A stretch of DNA of 64,000 bases, from contig NZ_OY782186.1 of assembly GCF_963677685.1 (NCBI RefSeq), positions 1,922,001-1,986,000 on the forward strand, given 5' to 3'. Shown piece by piece: positions 54,425 to 63,380 of the stretch. The stretch comes from an uncultured Bacteroides sp. Lineage in GTDB: Bacteria > Bacteroidota > Bacteroidia > Bacteroidales > Bacteroidaceae. The notes below the pieces were generated by a model that ran no database searches, was not told the origin of the DNA, and saw nothing but the letters and a program-made list of their open reading frames with translations. A program made the translations under genes and the position numbers. Numbering within the stretch: position 1 is the first letter of the stretch; each line of letters starts with the position of its first letter.

Positions 54425-56722
54425 TCAACTGCTTGCTTTCTGTTTATTATCCTCCTTGGATGACGATAGTGATTCCACATCATTTATATCATTTTGGATT
54501 CCTTGTTCTCTGTATTCAGAAGCGATATTTACTTGAATAATTTCTCTTTCGTTTTTCCAATAAATGAAACTCAAAAATGCAATGGACAACTGAACTTTTA
54601 AATCTTCGTTGTTAGATTCATTTTCTATGTTCCATTTATCCTTGATTGTTTTGTTCTCGTTAGTATTAATGTCAATAACTGAAGCGTAGAGCTTTAAATC
54701 TTCATTGATACACTGCAACTGGAATTCTGTTTTTTTATCTTCTTTTAATTCATTATGCTCAATTGCTGGCAAATATTTCTTTTGTAAAACAAACAATGTA
54801 TCTTGTGAATGATATTCTGTTGAAGGGATATATCGAATGTCGTTTTTGAAATAACTGTTTTCAAGGATGTCCTTTAATTGATAGCCTATATTTATGCCAA
54901 CAATTATGATATCATTGCTGTTTCCAATAATTTTAGTTAAAGCAAGAATAACGTTATCCTTATTTAGCAGATACCGTTTTGTTCTTGCTATAAAAAATGC
55001 ATTAGGAATAAAACGCTTGATGTTGTGCGTTGCAATCGCACTCGCAAAAGAAGTGTCATAATTCAAGTAAGGAATATCATTGTCTGTAAATGCAGATTTT
55101 GACATCAATTCTATTTCACCATTAACACTCAACTTTAGTTCACTTTTGGAATGTTCATCGTCTTTTTCTACAAAGATTGGTTTATAAACTTCAAATGCTT
55201 TTGAGATTATTGTATTGGATTTAGAATAAAAATTATTGATTTTATCATTAGATAATTCAGCATTTAATTTTTGTTGCCCAATTTTATCTTTGATCGCCTC
55301 TTTTAAATTACTAATAAATAAAGAGAAGTTTTCTTTGTTGTCTTCTATCAATTTTTCAAATTTAAGTTCGGCAATCAGGTCTTTGTTAGAAAGTACATTG
55401 TTTAAACATCTTTCAAAATAGGGAACAGTGTTAAGCAAACTGCTAAGTTCTAAAACATCATTAGGAAGATAGGGCAAGGCTGTGTAATCCTGAGTAATAT
55501 AGTATTGATAAAGAGAATATTGCCTTAGATATAAGATTGTGACATAACTACATATCCAATAATTTACCTGACGTCTGTTACCCAAATTGTCAAGCTCGGG
55601 GAAGTAATATCTTAAATCTATAGGGTGTGTGTGCTTAAACTCATTTCTGAAATTTTCAAACCAATAGAAGATTTGTGTCATTGTTTCAGGAAGCAACACG
55701 TATTTTGGTGGTTGGGACTGTGAATATTCAAACAAGTAGTTAAGTGTTTTGTGTTGTTTCCGATAGAGTAACAATCCACCAAGTGAATAATGAAATTCAA
55801 GAAATTTGTTTCTTTCTTCATTTCGTTTATCTATTTGTTCTTGGTTCAAATTCTTATTTTGCGGGAAATCATAATCAGCGATTACGGATTGTAGTCTATA
55901 ATCAAAATATTGGCTTGAATTTGCCCAAAAAATTTTCACAAAGCGTGGCTTGTCACAAATGGTGTAAATATTTCTCCAAAGCCAACTATATGTTTCCTCT
56001 GAGATAGTAATATCTTCAAAATCTTCTCCGAGCAACCAAATTCCGCTAACGGCTCTATGTTCAATTGCTCTAAGTTTCGTTTTATTTTCTACTGCTATTT
56101 CGTTTAACTTACTTGCAAGAAAATATAAGTCAATCGGATAAACCAATGGCTTTGATTTGTCGTGATTTTTTCTGATATTTGAAAAAACCATGTAATAAAA
56201 CTCTAGTAAAGTTTCTTGAAGATGTTCATCTTGTTTTTCTATTGCATAGAAAGCAAGTTCATTTATTGCTTTCAAGTGATAGTTCTGAATTTCTGTATCT
56301 GCTTTTGATTTACTGTAATTGCTGATTAAGTGAGTTAGAAGCGATTTTGACTTTCCGTTATATAAAGCTACTTTCCCTAACCAAACAAAAAAGAAAATGA
56401 TCAGAAAAGATGTAAGAATAAACACTCCAAGTTTTGCGGAATTATTTATAAACCAATTCCCCCAACTAAAAGGCGGTTGAAATTGAAAAATCAAAAATAT
56501 GAAAGAAAATAAGGTTACAAATAATGTCAGTTTGAAAACGGATATTCCGCAAGTTATTTTATATGATTTTTGAGGAAACTCGTCATTAAAAACAACAGGA
56601 ATGTATTCCGAGGAATACTTATCACCAATATTCGAGATTTTATCAATTATAATTGGATATGCAATACCTAATATTGCAATATCAATAGCTACACATATTT
56701 CAATTATGTTTTCTGGTATCAT
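54425..56722 (-). CDS. large membrane-anchored protein of unknown function
   Basis: 765 residues. Three membrane helices at the N-terminus (about 5-26, 58-81, 95-120), then about 640 cytosolic residues, mostly helical, with the pattern SLLTHLISNYSKSK after the helices, NYWICSYVTILYLRQYSLYQ in the middle and a Rossmann-like strand pattern near residue 600 (NSNDIIIVGINIGYQLKDIL). No family recognised. Its own -7 box is upstream, and a cytosolic trypsin-like protease gene follows, suggesting a sensor/protease pair. It sits between a mobile-element remnant and an insertion-sequence fragment. Confidence 0.65.
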   Translation of the reverse strand: MIPENIIEICVAIDIAILGIAYPIIIDKISNIGDKYSSEYIPVVFNDEFPQKSYKITCGISVFKLTLFVTLFSFIFLIFQFQPPFSWGNWFINNSAKLGVFILTSFLIIFFFVWLGKVALYNGKSKSLLTHLISNYSKSKADTEIQNYHLKAINELAFYAIEKQDEHLQETLLEFYYMVFSNIRKNHDKSKPLVYPIDLYFLASKLNEIAVENKTKLRAIEHRAVSGIWLLGEDFEDITISEETYSWLWRNIYTICDKPRFVKIFWANSSQYFDYRLQSVIADYDFPQNKNLNQEQIDKRNEERNKFLEFHYSLGGLLLYRKQHKTLNYLFEYSQSQPPKYVLLPETMTQIFYWFENFRNEFKHTHPIDLRYYFPELDNLGNRRQVNYWICSYVTILYLRQYSLYQYYITQDYTALPYLPNDVLELSSLLNTVPYFERCLNNVLSNKDLIAELKFEKLIEDNKENFSLFISNLKEAIKDKIGQQKLNAELSNDKINNFYSKSNTIISKAFEVYKPIFVEKDDEHSKSELKLSVNGEIELMSKSAFTDNDIPYLNYDTSFASAIATHNIKRFIPNAFFIARTKRYLLNKDNVILALTKIIGNSNDIIIVGINIGYQLKDILENSYFKNDIRYIPSTEYHSQDTLFVLQKKYLPAIEHNELKEDKKTEFQLQCINEDLKLYASVIDINTNENKTIKDKWNIENESNNEDLKVQLSIAFLSFIYWKNEREIIQVNIASEYREQGIQNDINDVESLSSSKEDNKQKASS

Positions 56723-56773
56723 TATTTCGTATAATTCTTTTTAAGTTACATAAAACAGCAATCATCCATTTTG

Positions 56774-56781
56774 CAAAGATA
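56774..56781 (-). promoter_or_regulatory. -7 promoter box of the membrane protein/protease pair
   Basis: TATCTTTG on the minus strand, 52 bases before the ATG at 56722. Confidence 0.5.
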
Positions 56782-56828
56782 AGCATTTCTCCTTTAGGGG
56801 ATAAGAAAAACCGCCGAATCTTCTTCGA

Positions 56829-56998
56829 GTAGCTTTCTTCAAGAACCGTGCAACTAATGCGGCAAGCGAATTTTTTAATGCAAAAATAAAGCAATTCAGA
56901 GCACAACTCAGAGGAGTCAGAAACGTGGCATTCTTCTTGTTCAGATTATCTAAAATTTATGCTTAATAGGACAATCCCTCAGGATTTCGGTATGATCC
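56829..56998 (+). mobile_element. 3' fragment of the ISL3/ISAon1-like element
   Basis: Encodes the last 45 transposase residues (AFFKNRATNAASEFFNAKIK to LSKIYA-stop), nearly identical to those at 21208-21340 but with Phe for Ser, then the terminus ending GGTATGATCC. The 5' part of the element is lost. Just beyond the end, ATGATCC is repeated twice more. Confidence 0.9.
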
Positions 56999-57037
56999 GT
57001 ATGATCCATGATCCTGTACACATTTTAAGTACCAACA

Positions 57038-57071
57038 AAAAAGGCTCAGAGAAAATCTCTAAGCCTTTTCC
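57038..57071 (-). terminator. terminator of tRNA-Lys
   Basis: AAAAGGCTCAGAG and TCTCTAAGCCTTTT form a stem around AAAA; on the minus strand it directly follows the tRNA. Confidence 0.75.
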
Positions 57072-57073
57072 TG

Positions 57074-57146
57074 TGATCCGCCTGGGGCTCGAACCCAGGA
57101 CCCCAACATTAAAAGTGTTGTGCTCTACCTGCTGAGCTAGCGAATC
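57074..57146 (-). tRNA. tRNA-Lys (anticodon TTT)
   Basis: A 73-base cloverleaf on the minus strand. The acceptor GATTCGC pairs with GCGGATC (one T-G), discriminator A. The anticodon arm CAACACTTTTAATGTTG gives TTT, and the T-arm CTGGGTTCGAGCCCCAG is present. Confidence 0.95.
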
Positions 57147-57172
57147 AATCCTTTATTGCTGTTAAGCGGGTG

Positions 57173-57180
57173 CAAATGTA
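57173..57180 (-). promoter_or_regulatory. -7 promoter box of tRNA-Lys
   Basis: TACATTTG on the minus strand, with CTTG 20 bases upstream as a near -33 element. Confidence 0.6.
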
Positions 57181-57289
57181 AGGGGAATAATCTTAATAGG
57201 CAAGTAATTCCGCCTCTTTTTCTGAATATTTTTTGATTTACTCCTTTCTAGTTTTCATTTTGTAAGCAGGAAATACGGAGAATTTTGCG

Positions 57290-57297
57290 TATGTTTG
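57290..57297 (+). promoter_or_regulatory. -7 promoter box of ettA
   Basis: TATGTTTG, 43 bases before the ATG at 57341. Confidence 0.5.
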
Positions 57298-57340
57298 CGC
57301 TGATTTTAAAGTATTTATATATTATATCTTATTTATATTT

Positions 57341-59026
57341 ATGGCTGACGATAAAAAGATTATTTTCTCAATGGTTGGAGTGAGCAAGGCTTTTCAACCG
57401 AACAAAAATGTGCTTAAAAATATTTATCTCTCCTTTTTCTATGGTGCTAAAATTGGTATTATAGGTCTTAATGGATCGGGTAAATCTACTTTGCTTAAAA
57501 TTATTGGCGGTCTGGAGAAATCATATCAAGGTGAAGTGGTGTTCTCGCAAGGGTATTCTGTAGGTTACTTGGCACAGGAGCCACACTTGGATGATAACAA
57601 GACGGTGAAAGAAGTGGTGATGGAGGGTGTGCAACCTATTGTAGACGCTTTGGCTGAGTATGAGGATATCAATCTTAAGTTTGGTGAGCCGGAGTATTAT
57701 GAGAATGCTGAAAAGATGGATAAGTTATTTGCGCGCCAGGCGGAATTGCAGGATGTGATAGATGCAACGGATGCATGGAACTTGGATAGTGTACTTGAAC
57801 GTGCGATGGATGCTCTCCGTTGTCCGCCTGAGGATCAACCGGTGGCAAACTTGTCAGGGGGAGAACGCCGTCGGGTGGCTTTGTGTCGCTTGTTATTGCA
57901 GAAACCTGATATTTTGCTGCTTGATGAACCTACGAACCACCTTGATGCGGAGTCTATCGATTGGTTGGAACAACATTTGCAACAATATGAGGGTACGGTG
58001 ATTGCTGTGACCCACGACCGTTATTTCCTTGATCATGTGGCTGGATGGATTTTAGAGCTTGATCGTGGTGAGGGGATTCCATGGAAGGGTAACTATTCTT
58101 CTTGGTTGGATCAAAAGACTAAGCGTATGCAGATGGAGGAAAAAACGGCTAGTAAGCGCCGGAAAACTCTGGAACGCGAATTGGAATGGGTGCGATTGGC
58201 TCCTAAAGCTCGTCAAGCTAAAGGTAAGGCTCGTTTGAATTCTTATGATAAATTGCTGAATGAGGATCAGAAGGAGAAGGAGGAAAAACTTGAAATATTT
58301 ATTCCTAACGGTCCTCGTTTGGGTAATAAGGTGATAGAGGCTAAAGGGGTAGCTAAAGCGTATGGTGATAAGCTGCTGTTTGATGATCTTAACTTTATGC
58401 TTCCTCCTAATGGTATTGTGGGGGTTATCGGACCAAATGGTGCCGGTAAAACTACTTTGTTTAGACTGATCATGGGGATGGAGAAGGTTGATAGAGGTGA
58501 GTTTGAGGTAGGAGAGACTGTTAAAGTGGCGTATGTGGATCAACAGCATAAGGATATTGATCCTAATAAGAGCGTTTATCAGGTAATCTCCGGTGGTAAT
58601 GAGCTAATGCGTATGGGAGGAAGAGATATTAATGCGCGTGCATATCTTTCTCGTTTCAATTTTGCAGGTGCTGATCAGGAAAAGCTCTGCGGGGTTCTTT
58701 CCGGTGGTGAGAGAAATCGTCTTCATCTAGCAATGGCTTTGAAAGAAGAGGGTAACGTGTTACTGCTTGATGAACCGACTAATGATATTGACGTAAATAC
58801 ATTGCGCGCATTAGAAGAAGGCTTGGAAGACTTTGCCGGTTGTGCTGTTGTTATTTCGCATGACCGTTGGTTCCTTGACCGTATCTGCACTCATATTCTT
58901 GCTTTCGAAGGCGACTCAAATGTTTTCTATTTTGAAGGTTCTTACTCTGACTATGAAGTGAATAAAATGAAACGTTTAGGTAATGAAGAACCAAAACGGG
59001 TGAGATATAGAAAGTTGATGGACTGA
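57341..59026 (+). CDS. ettA: energy-dependent translational throttle protein (ABC-F ATPase)
   Basis: A 561-residue ribosome-binding ABC-F protein that gates the first elongation step according to the ATP/ADP ratio. Two ABC cassettes: Walker A GLNGSGKSTLLK and GPNGAGKTTLFR, signatures LSGGERRRVALCR and LSGGERNRLHLA, Walker B LLLDEPTNHLD and LLLDEPTNDID. The linker (PtIM) and the arm with RQAKGKARLNSYDKLL fit EttA rather than antibiotic-resistance ABC-F proteins. No membrane domain. Monocistronic. Confidence 0.96.
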   Translation: MADDKKIIFSMVGVSKAFQPNKNVLKNIYLSFFYGAKIGIIGLNGSGKSTLLKIIGGLEKSYQGEVVFSQGYSVGYLAQEPHLDDNKTVKEVVMEGVQPIVDALAEYEDINLKFGEPEYYENAEKMDKLFARQAELQDVIDATDAWNLDSVLERAMDALRCPPEDQPVANLSGGERRRVALCRLLLQKPDILLLDEPTNHLDAESIDWLEQHLQQYEGTVIAVTHDRYFLDHVAGWILELDRGEGIPWKGNYSSWLDQKTKRMQMEEKTASKRRKTLERELEWVRLAPKARQAKGKARLNSYDKLLNEDQKEKEEKLEIFIPNGPRLGNKVIEAKGVAKAYGDKLLFDDLNFMLPPNGIVGVIGPNGAGKTTLFRLIMGMEKVDRGEFEVGETVKVAYVDQQHKDIDPNKSVYQVISGGNELMRMGGRDINARAYLSRFNFAGADQEKLCGVLSGGERNRLHLAMALKEEGNVLLLDEPTNDIDVNTLRALEEGLEDFAGCAVVISHDRWFLDRICTHILAFEGDSNVFYFEGSYSDYEVNKMKRLGNEEPKRVRYRKLMD

Positions 59027-59049
59027 TAGTTACAATTCTATATATTAAG

Positions 59050-59108
59050 GCTAAAGCTGGCTAATTATTTGAATATAATTAGCCGGCTTTACTTTTAATT
59101 GTCTTTTT
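59050..59108 (+). terminator. terminator of ettA
   Basis: TAAAGCTGGCTAATTA pairs with TAATTAGCCGGCTTTA over an 8-base loop, then ACTTTTAATTGTCTTTTTT. Confidence 0.85.
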
Positions 59109-59178
59109 TAATGAAATAGGGTTTATTTTATTAAAAAAAATGAAATACAAATGTAATGTATGTATAAAATATATTAAT

Positions 59179-59186
59179 TACCTTTG
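59179..59186 (+). promoter_or_regulatory. -7 promoter box of the TonB-dependent receptor gene
   Basis: TACCTTTG, 58 bases before the ATG at 59245; the -33 element is not clear. Confidence 0.55.
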
Positions 59187-59244
59187 TCTGATAATCAAAA
59201 GGTATTATTAAATTAACAATTCAATTATTTAACAAAAAAGAATT

Positions 59245-61917
59245 ATGAGAAGACATCTAATTCATTTTCTGCTAGTTGCTTTGCTGTTGGCGTGTTCTGC
59301 TGCTACAGCTTTTGCTCAGGTTGCAGTTAAGGGACAAGTTGTGGATGCTGAAAATGGCGATCCGATGATTGGAGCTGCTGTAACAGTTGTTGGTAGCACT
59401 CAGGGAGTTGTGACTGACGTGGACGGTAACTTCGCTCTTAGTGTTGCTCCTAATGCAACATTATCTATCAAGTATCTGGGATACAAAGAGCTAAAAAAGA
59501 AAATTACACAGAATAAGGCTCAGGTAGATCTTGGAGTTATCAAAATTGAAGTAGATGCGGTTGCTTTATCTGACGTAACAATTACTTCTTCAATTGCAGT
59601 TGCCCGTAAGACTCCGGTAGCAGTTTCTACTATTGGACCGACTTTTATTGCAGAGAGACTTGGTACTCAAGAGTTTCCTGAAATATTGAAGTCGACTCCG
59701 GGTGTATATGCAACAAAGCAAGGGGGTGGTTATGGTGATTCGCGCGTAAATCTTCGTGGATTCGCTTCTGCAAATATTGCTGTTATGGTAAATGGTGTGC
59801 CTATGAATGATATGGAATGGGGAGGTGTCTATTGGTCAAACTGGGCAGGCCTTTCAGATGTTACTCGCTCTATGCAAGTACAAAGAGGATTGGGGGCATC
59901 TAAAATATCTTCACCTTCTGTAGGTGGATCTATCAATATTGTAACAAACTCTACAAATGCAAAGAAAGGTGGTGCTGTCTCTTATGGAGTAGGTAATGAT
60001 GGCTACAACAAGATGCTTTTTGCTCTTTCTACAGGAATGAATGAAAAGGGCTGGGCTGTCTCTATCTTGGGTTCTAAGACTTGGGGCGATGGTTATATCC
60101 GTGGAACAGCTTTTAACGCGTATTCTTGGTTTATAAATGTTTCTAAAAGACTAGGTGATAAACATGTATTGTCTTTGACGGCAACTGGAGCACCTCAAAG
60201 CCATAATAAACGTTATGATAAGCTGACTATTGCACAGTGGGAACTACAAAAATCAGTAGGTTTAGGTGATGGATATCGTTATAATGCTACATATGGTTTT
60301 GATGCTAATGGGCGTGAACGTGTTTCTACAAATTATAACTATTATCACAAACCTCAGGTATCATTAAATCATATTTGGGATATAAATATAAAATCTAGTC
60401 TCTCTTCTTCTTTGTATCTTTCTATAGGAGATGGTTATGGCTATAGGGCAGTAGGTGATAACTATTCAACTTTATATGGAGCTACTAATGGAGTACCTAA
60501 TACAACTTATCGTAAAAAGGATGGTACTTTTGACTATGCTGCGTTAATGGAAAATAATGCAAACTCTGCTAATGGAAGTTTGGCTGCTGTAGCTAAGAAT
60601 ATGAATAATCATGTTTGGTATGGTTTGTTATCTACATATAAGAATCAATTGACAAGTAATTTGGATTTTCAAGCAGGTCTTGATTTGCGTTACTATAAAG
60701 GAACGCATGTTGCTCGTATTGCAGATCTTTATGGTGGACAATATGTGATTGATCCTGATAGGGCAAACGTACCATATAAATCAGAGGACATTGCTTGGCA
60801 GAACGAGAAACTTTATATTGGTGATATTGTATATCGTGATTATGAAAGTTATATTGGACAATATGGAGCTTTTACTCAATTAGAGTATACAAAAGATAAA
60901 TTGTCTACTTTTGTTTCTGCTAACGCTAATGTTAACACTTATAAACGGCAAGATCATTTTTATTATAATGATGAGAAATCAGACTCAAAGACGAAAATAG
61001 GATATGGGGTCAAAGGTGGCGCAAATTATAACCTGGATGAGCATCATAATGCTTTTGCAAATGTTGGTTTTTTCTCTCGTACTCCGTTTTATTCAGGAGG
61101 TGTTTTCCTAAATTCTACAACTAGCAACTTATTAAATCCTAACTCTAAAAATGAAAAAGTTATTTCATTTGAATTGGGTTATGGTTATACATCAAGGGTG
61201 TTTAATGCTACAGTTAATGTTTACCGTACTTCATGGTTGGATAAATCTATAACTAAATCAAAAACTGATGCTCAAGAGAGTGCCTATTTAAATTTAAATG
61301 GTGTTGATGCTTTACATCAAGGTATAGAGCTTGAATTTACGTATAAACCTTTAAGAAAACTTCAAATTAATGGAATGCTTTCTCTAGGGGATTGGCAATG
61401 GAAAAGTAATGCAAAGGGTTATTGGTATAACAAGAATGGCCAAGCATTGGATCAAAATCAAAATATAACTACTATAGGATCTGCTGATCATGCTTCTTCT
61501 ACTTTGAATCTTGATGGTATTAAAGTTGGAAATTCGGCTCAAACGACAGCATATTTAGCTGTTTCTTATGAGTTGTTGAAAGGACTTTATTTTAATGCAA
61601 GTGGTAACTTTTATGGTCGTAATTACTCTGATTATGATATCACTAGTACAAATAAATTTGAAACAGGTGTAGAAGATGTGGCTCAACCATGGCGTATACC
61701 AAGTGCCTATGTTTTTGATTCAGGTCTTAGCTATCATTTCAAAATTGGTGATTTGGATGCAACGTGGATTACTAATTGTAATAATGTGCTGAATGAACAT
61801 TATATTACGGATGCCAAAGATAATGGTGCTAAAACAGGTGGACATGGTTGGCAGGATGCAACTGTATTCTATGGATTTGGACGTACATGGTCTATGAGTA
61901 TGAAGGTTAAATTTTAA
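59245..61917 (+). CDS. TonB-dependent outer-membrane receptor
   Basis: An 890-residue receptor with signal peptide (to about residue 24, AATAFAQ). It has a carboxypeptidase-regulatory-like domain (VKGQVVDAENGDPMIGAAVT), the plug with RVNLRGFASANIAVMVNGVP and VQRGLGASKISSPSVGGSIN, and a 22-strand type barrel ending with the aromatic WSMSMKVKF. It takes up a substrate across the outer membrane with TonB energy; the substrate is unknown. Shorter than SusC proteins and with no susD gene after it; instead a surface lipoprotein follows at 20 bases. Confidence 0.92.
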   Translation: MRRHLIHFLLVALLLACSAATAFAQVAVKGQVVDAENGDPMIGAAVTVVGSTQGVVTDVDGNFALSVAPNATLSIKYLGYKELKKKITQNKAQVDLGVIKIEVDAVALSDVTITSSIAVARKTPVAVSTIGPTFIAERLGTQEFPEILKSTPGVYATKQGGGYGDSRVNLRGFASANIAVMVNGVPMNDMEWGGVYWSNWAGLSDVTRSMQVQRGLGASKISSPSVGGSINIVTNSTNAKKGGAVSYGVGNDGYNKMLFALSTGMNEKGWAVSILGSKTWGDGYIRGTAFNAYSWFINVSKRLGDKHVLSLTATGAPQSHNKRYDKLTIAQWELQKSVGLGDGYRYNATYGFDANGRERVSTNYNYYHKPQVSLNHIWDINIKSSLSSSLYLSIGDGYGYRAVGDNYSTLYGATNGVPNTTYRKKDGTFDYAALMENNANSANGSLAAVAKNMNNHVWYGLLSTYKNQLTSNLDFQAGLDLRYYKGTHVARIADLYGGQYVIDPDRANVPYKSEDIAWQNEKLYIGDIVYRDYESYIGQYGAFTQLEYTKDKLSTFVSANANVNTYKRQDHFYYNDEKSDSKTKIGYGVKGGANYNLDEHHNAFANVGFFSRTPFYSGGVFLNSTTSNLLNPNSKNEKVISFELGYGYTSRVFNATVNVYRTSWLDKSITKSKTDAQESAYLNLNGVDALHQGIELEFTYKPLRKLQINGMLSLGDWQWKSNAKGYWYNKNGQALDQNQNITTIGSADHASSTLNLDGIKVGNSAQTTAYLAVSYELLKGLYFNASGNFYGRNYSDYDITSTNKFETGVEDVAQPWRIPSAYVFDSGLSYHFKIGDLDATWITNCNNVLNEHYITDAKDNGAKTGGHGWQDATVFYGFGRTWSMSMKVKF

Positions 61918-61937
61918 TTAATCCCGATAAGAATAAG

Positions 61938-63314
61938 ATGAAAAAAATATTATTTTTTAGCATACTACTTGCAGGAGTTTCTTCTCTATTTACTTCTTGC
62001 AATAACGAACCTAATTTTGATGGTTTAGATGATTTGAGTAAACCGACAAATCTTGCTACCTATACTGATGTGTATCCAGGTGAAAATTTTTCTGCAGATA
62101 AGTTGGCAAAGACAGTTTTACCAGCTTGGCTACTCTCTAAGTATTATACCTGTGATGAGGGATCATCTGCTTCGGTAACTTATAATTATGAAACAACTGA
62201 AGAAGATGTTCCTTCTATTTCTGTGGACTTTGAAAGAAATATCATTCTAAATGCAGAAACAAATATTTCTGGTTGGTTCAATTTAGCTACTGTTGGTGAT
62301 CTGAAATGGATGGATAAATCATATAATAACGTGTATACTCAGATGTCAGCAAATGGTGCGGCGGGAGAAGTCAATGCATGGTTCATTTCTCCTAAGCATA
62401 AAGTGACAAAAGGTGAATCTTTATCTTTTGATGTTTGTATTGGATATTGGAATGCTGATTGTCTTCAAGTGCTTATATCATCTACATTTCAAGGAACTAA
62501 TAGTAGTGTGACTAATAGTAAGACGAAATGGATTGATGTTACTTCTAGCTTTACTATTCCTCAAGAGCCTACTAACAAATATGGTAGTTTTGCTACAGCT
62601 GGCAGCCTGAATTTAGATCAATATGCTGGACAGGATATCTATGTAGCATTTAAATATGTGGGTAATGGTGCTGCGGAGTCAAAAGCTACTACTACCATTC
62701 AGCTTGATAATATTAAAATTGCTGGAACTAAGACTGTTACTACTGAAATGACAGATGAATATTCTTATGATGGTGCTGCCTGGAATTTTGTCCGTACTGT
62801 GCCTAAAGCTGCGTTAAATGAAACATTTGATGATCGTACGATAAACTCTGGCGACAAGACTATGTTAACTGGATGGGTAAGTGCAGCAACTCAGGGAACG
62901 GTTTATTGGACTGATAAATCATATAGTAAAAATAATTATACAAACTGTTCTGCTTACAAACAGGCAAGTACAGTTGAAGCTTGGTTAATTACTCCTGAAC
63001 TTGAGATTAGAGATAATTATATTCTTAAGTTTGATATGGTTTCTGGACATTGGACGCATGAGGCTTTACATGTTTATGTCTCTACAAATTTTGATGGTAA
63101 AGAAGAAGGCATATCTACTGCAACTTGGGAGGAAATTACAGATTTAGTTATGCCTAAAAAAGAATCTGGTTATTCTAGTTTCACTACTGTTGGTCCTACT
63201 GACCTCTCTGCTTATGTTGGGCAGAATATATATGTTGCTTTTAAGTATTTAGGTGATCCTACTCAAAACCAAACTTCTACGGTACAGCTAGATAATATTT
63301 ATGTAGGTGAATAA
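61938..63314 (+). CDS. surface lipoprotein with two choice-of-anchor-J-like domains
   Basis: A 458-residue lipoprotein (lipobox SLFTSCNN). After a linker (to about residue 95) two jelly-roll domains repeat: NISGWFNLATVGDLKWMDKS with AWFISPKHKV and AFKYVGNG, and MLTGWVSAATQGTVYWTDKS with AWLITPELEI and AFKYLGDP, each ending in VQLDNI or IQLDNI. Such domains are carbohydrate- or surface-binding in Bacteroidota. Being 20 bases after the receptor gene, it probably works with that receptor in the way SusD-like lipoproteins do; this is inference. Confidence 0.85.
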   Translation: MKKILFFSILLAGVSSLFTSCNNEPNFDGLDDLSKPTNLATYTDVYPGENFSADKLAKTVLPAWLLSKYYTCDEGSSASVTYNYETTEEDVPSISVDFERNIILNAETNISGWFNLATVGDLKWMDKSYNNVYTQMSANGAAGEVNAWFISPKHKVTKGESLSFDVCIGYWNADCLQVLISSTFQGTNSSVTNSKTKWIDVTSSFTIPQEPTNKYGSFATAGSLNLDQYAGQDIYVAFKYVGNGAAESKATTTIQLDNIKIAGTKTVTTEMTDEYSYDGAAWNFVRTVPKAALNETFDDRTINSGDKTMLTGWVSAATQGTVYWTDKSYSKNNYTNCSAYKQASTVEAWLITPELEIRDNYILKFDMVSGHWTHEALHVYVSTNFDGKEEGISTATWEEITDLVMPKKESGYSSFTTVGPTDLSAYVGQNIYVAFKYLGDPTQNQTSTVQLDNIYVGE

Positions 63315-63333
63315 TTTGAATTTTTAATATATT

Positions 63334-63380
63334 ATGAAAGAGAGCTTTCCTAACCATGGTAGCTCTCTTTTTTTATCTTT
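63334..63380. terminator. bidirectional terminator
   Basis: AAAGAGAGCT pairs with AGCTCTCTTT over about 13 bases, followed by a run of T; it separates the lipoprotein gene from the convergent phosphatase-type gene. Confidence 0.8.

Noticed and set aside
56700..56906. Minus-strand frame upstream of the 765-residue membrane protein gene.
   Set aside because: It runs antisense through the insertion-sequence remnant and contains the likely promoter.
58052..58549. Minus-strand frame of 165 codons inside ettA.
   Set aside because: It is antisense to strongly conserved ABC motifs and has low-complexity, Ser/Leu-rich translation without a domain.
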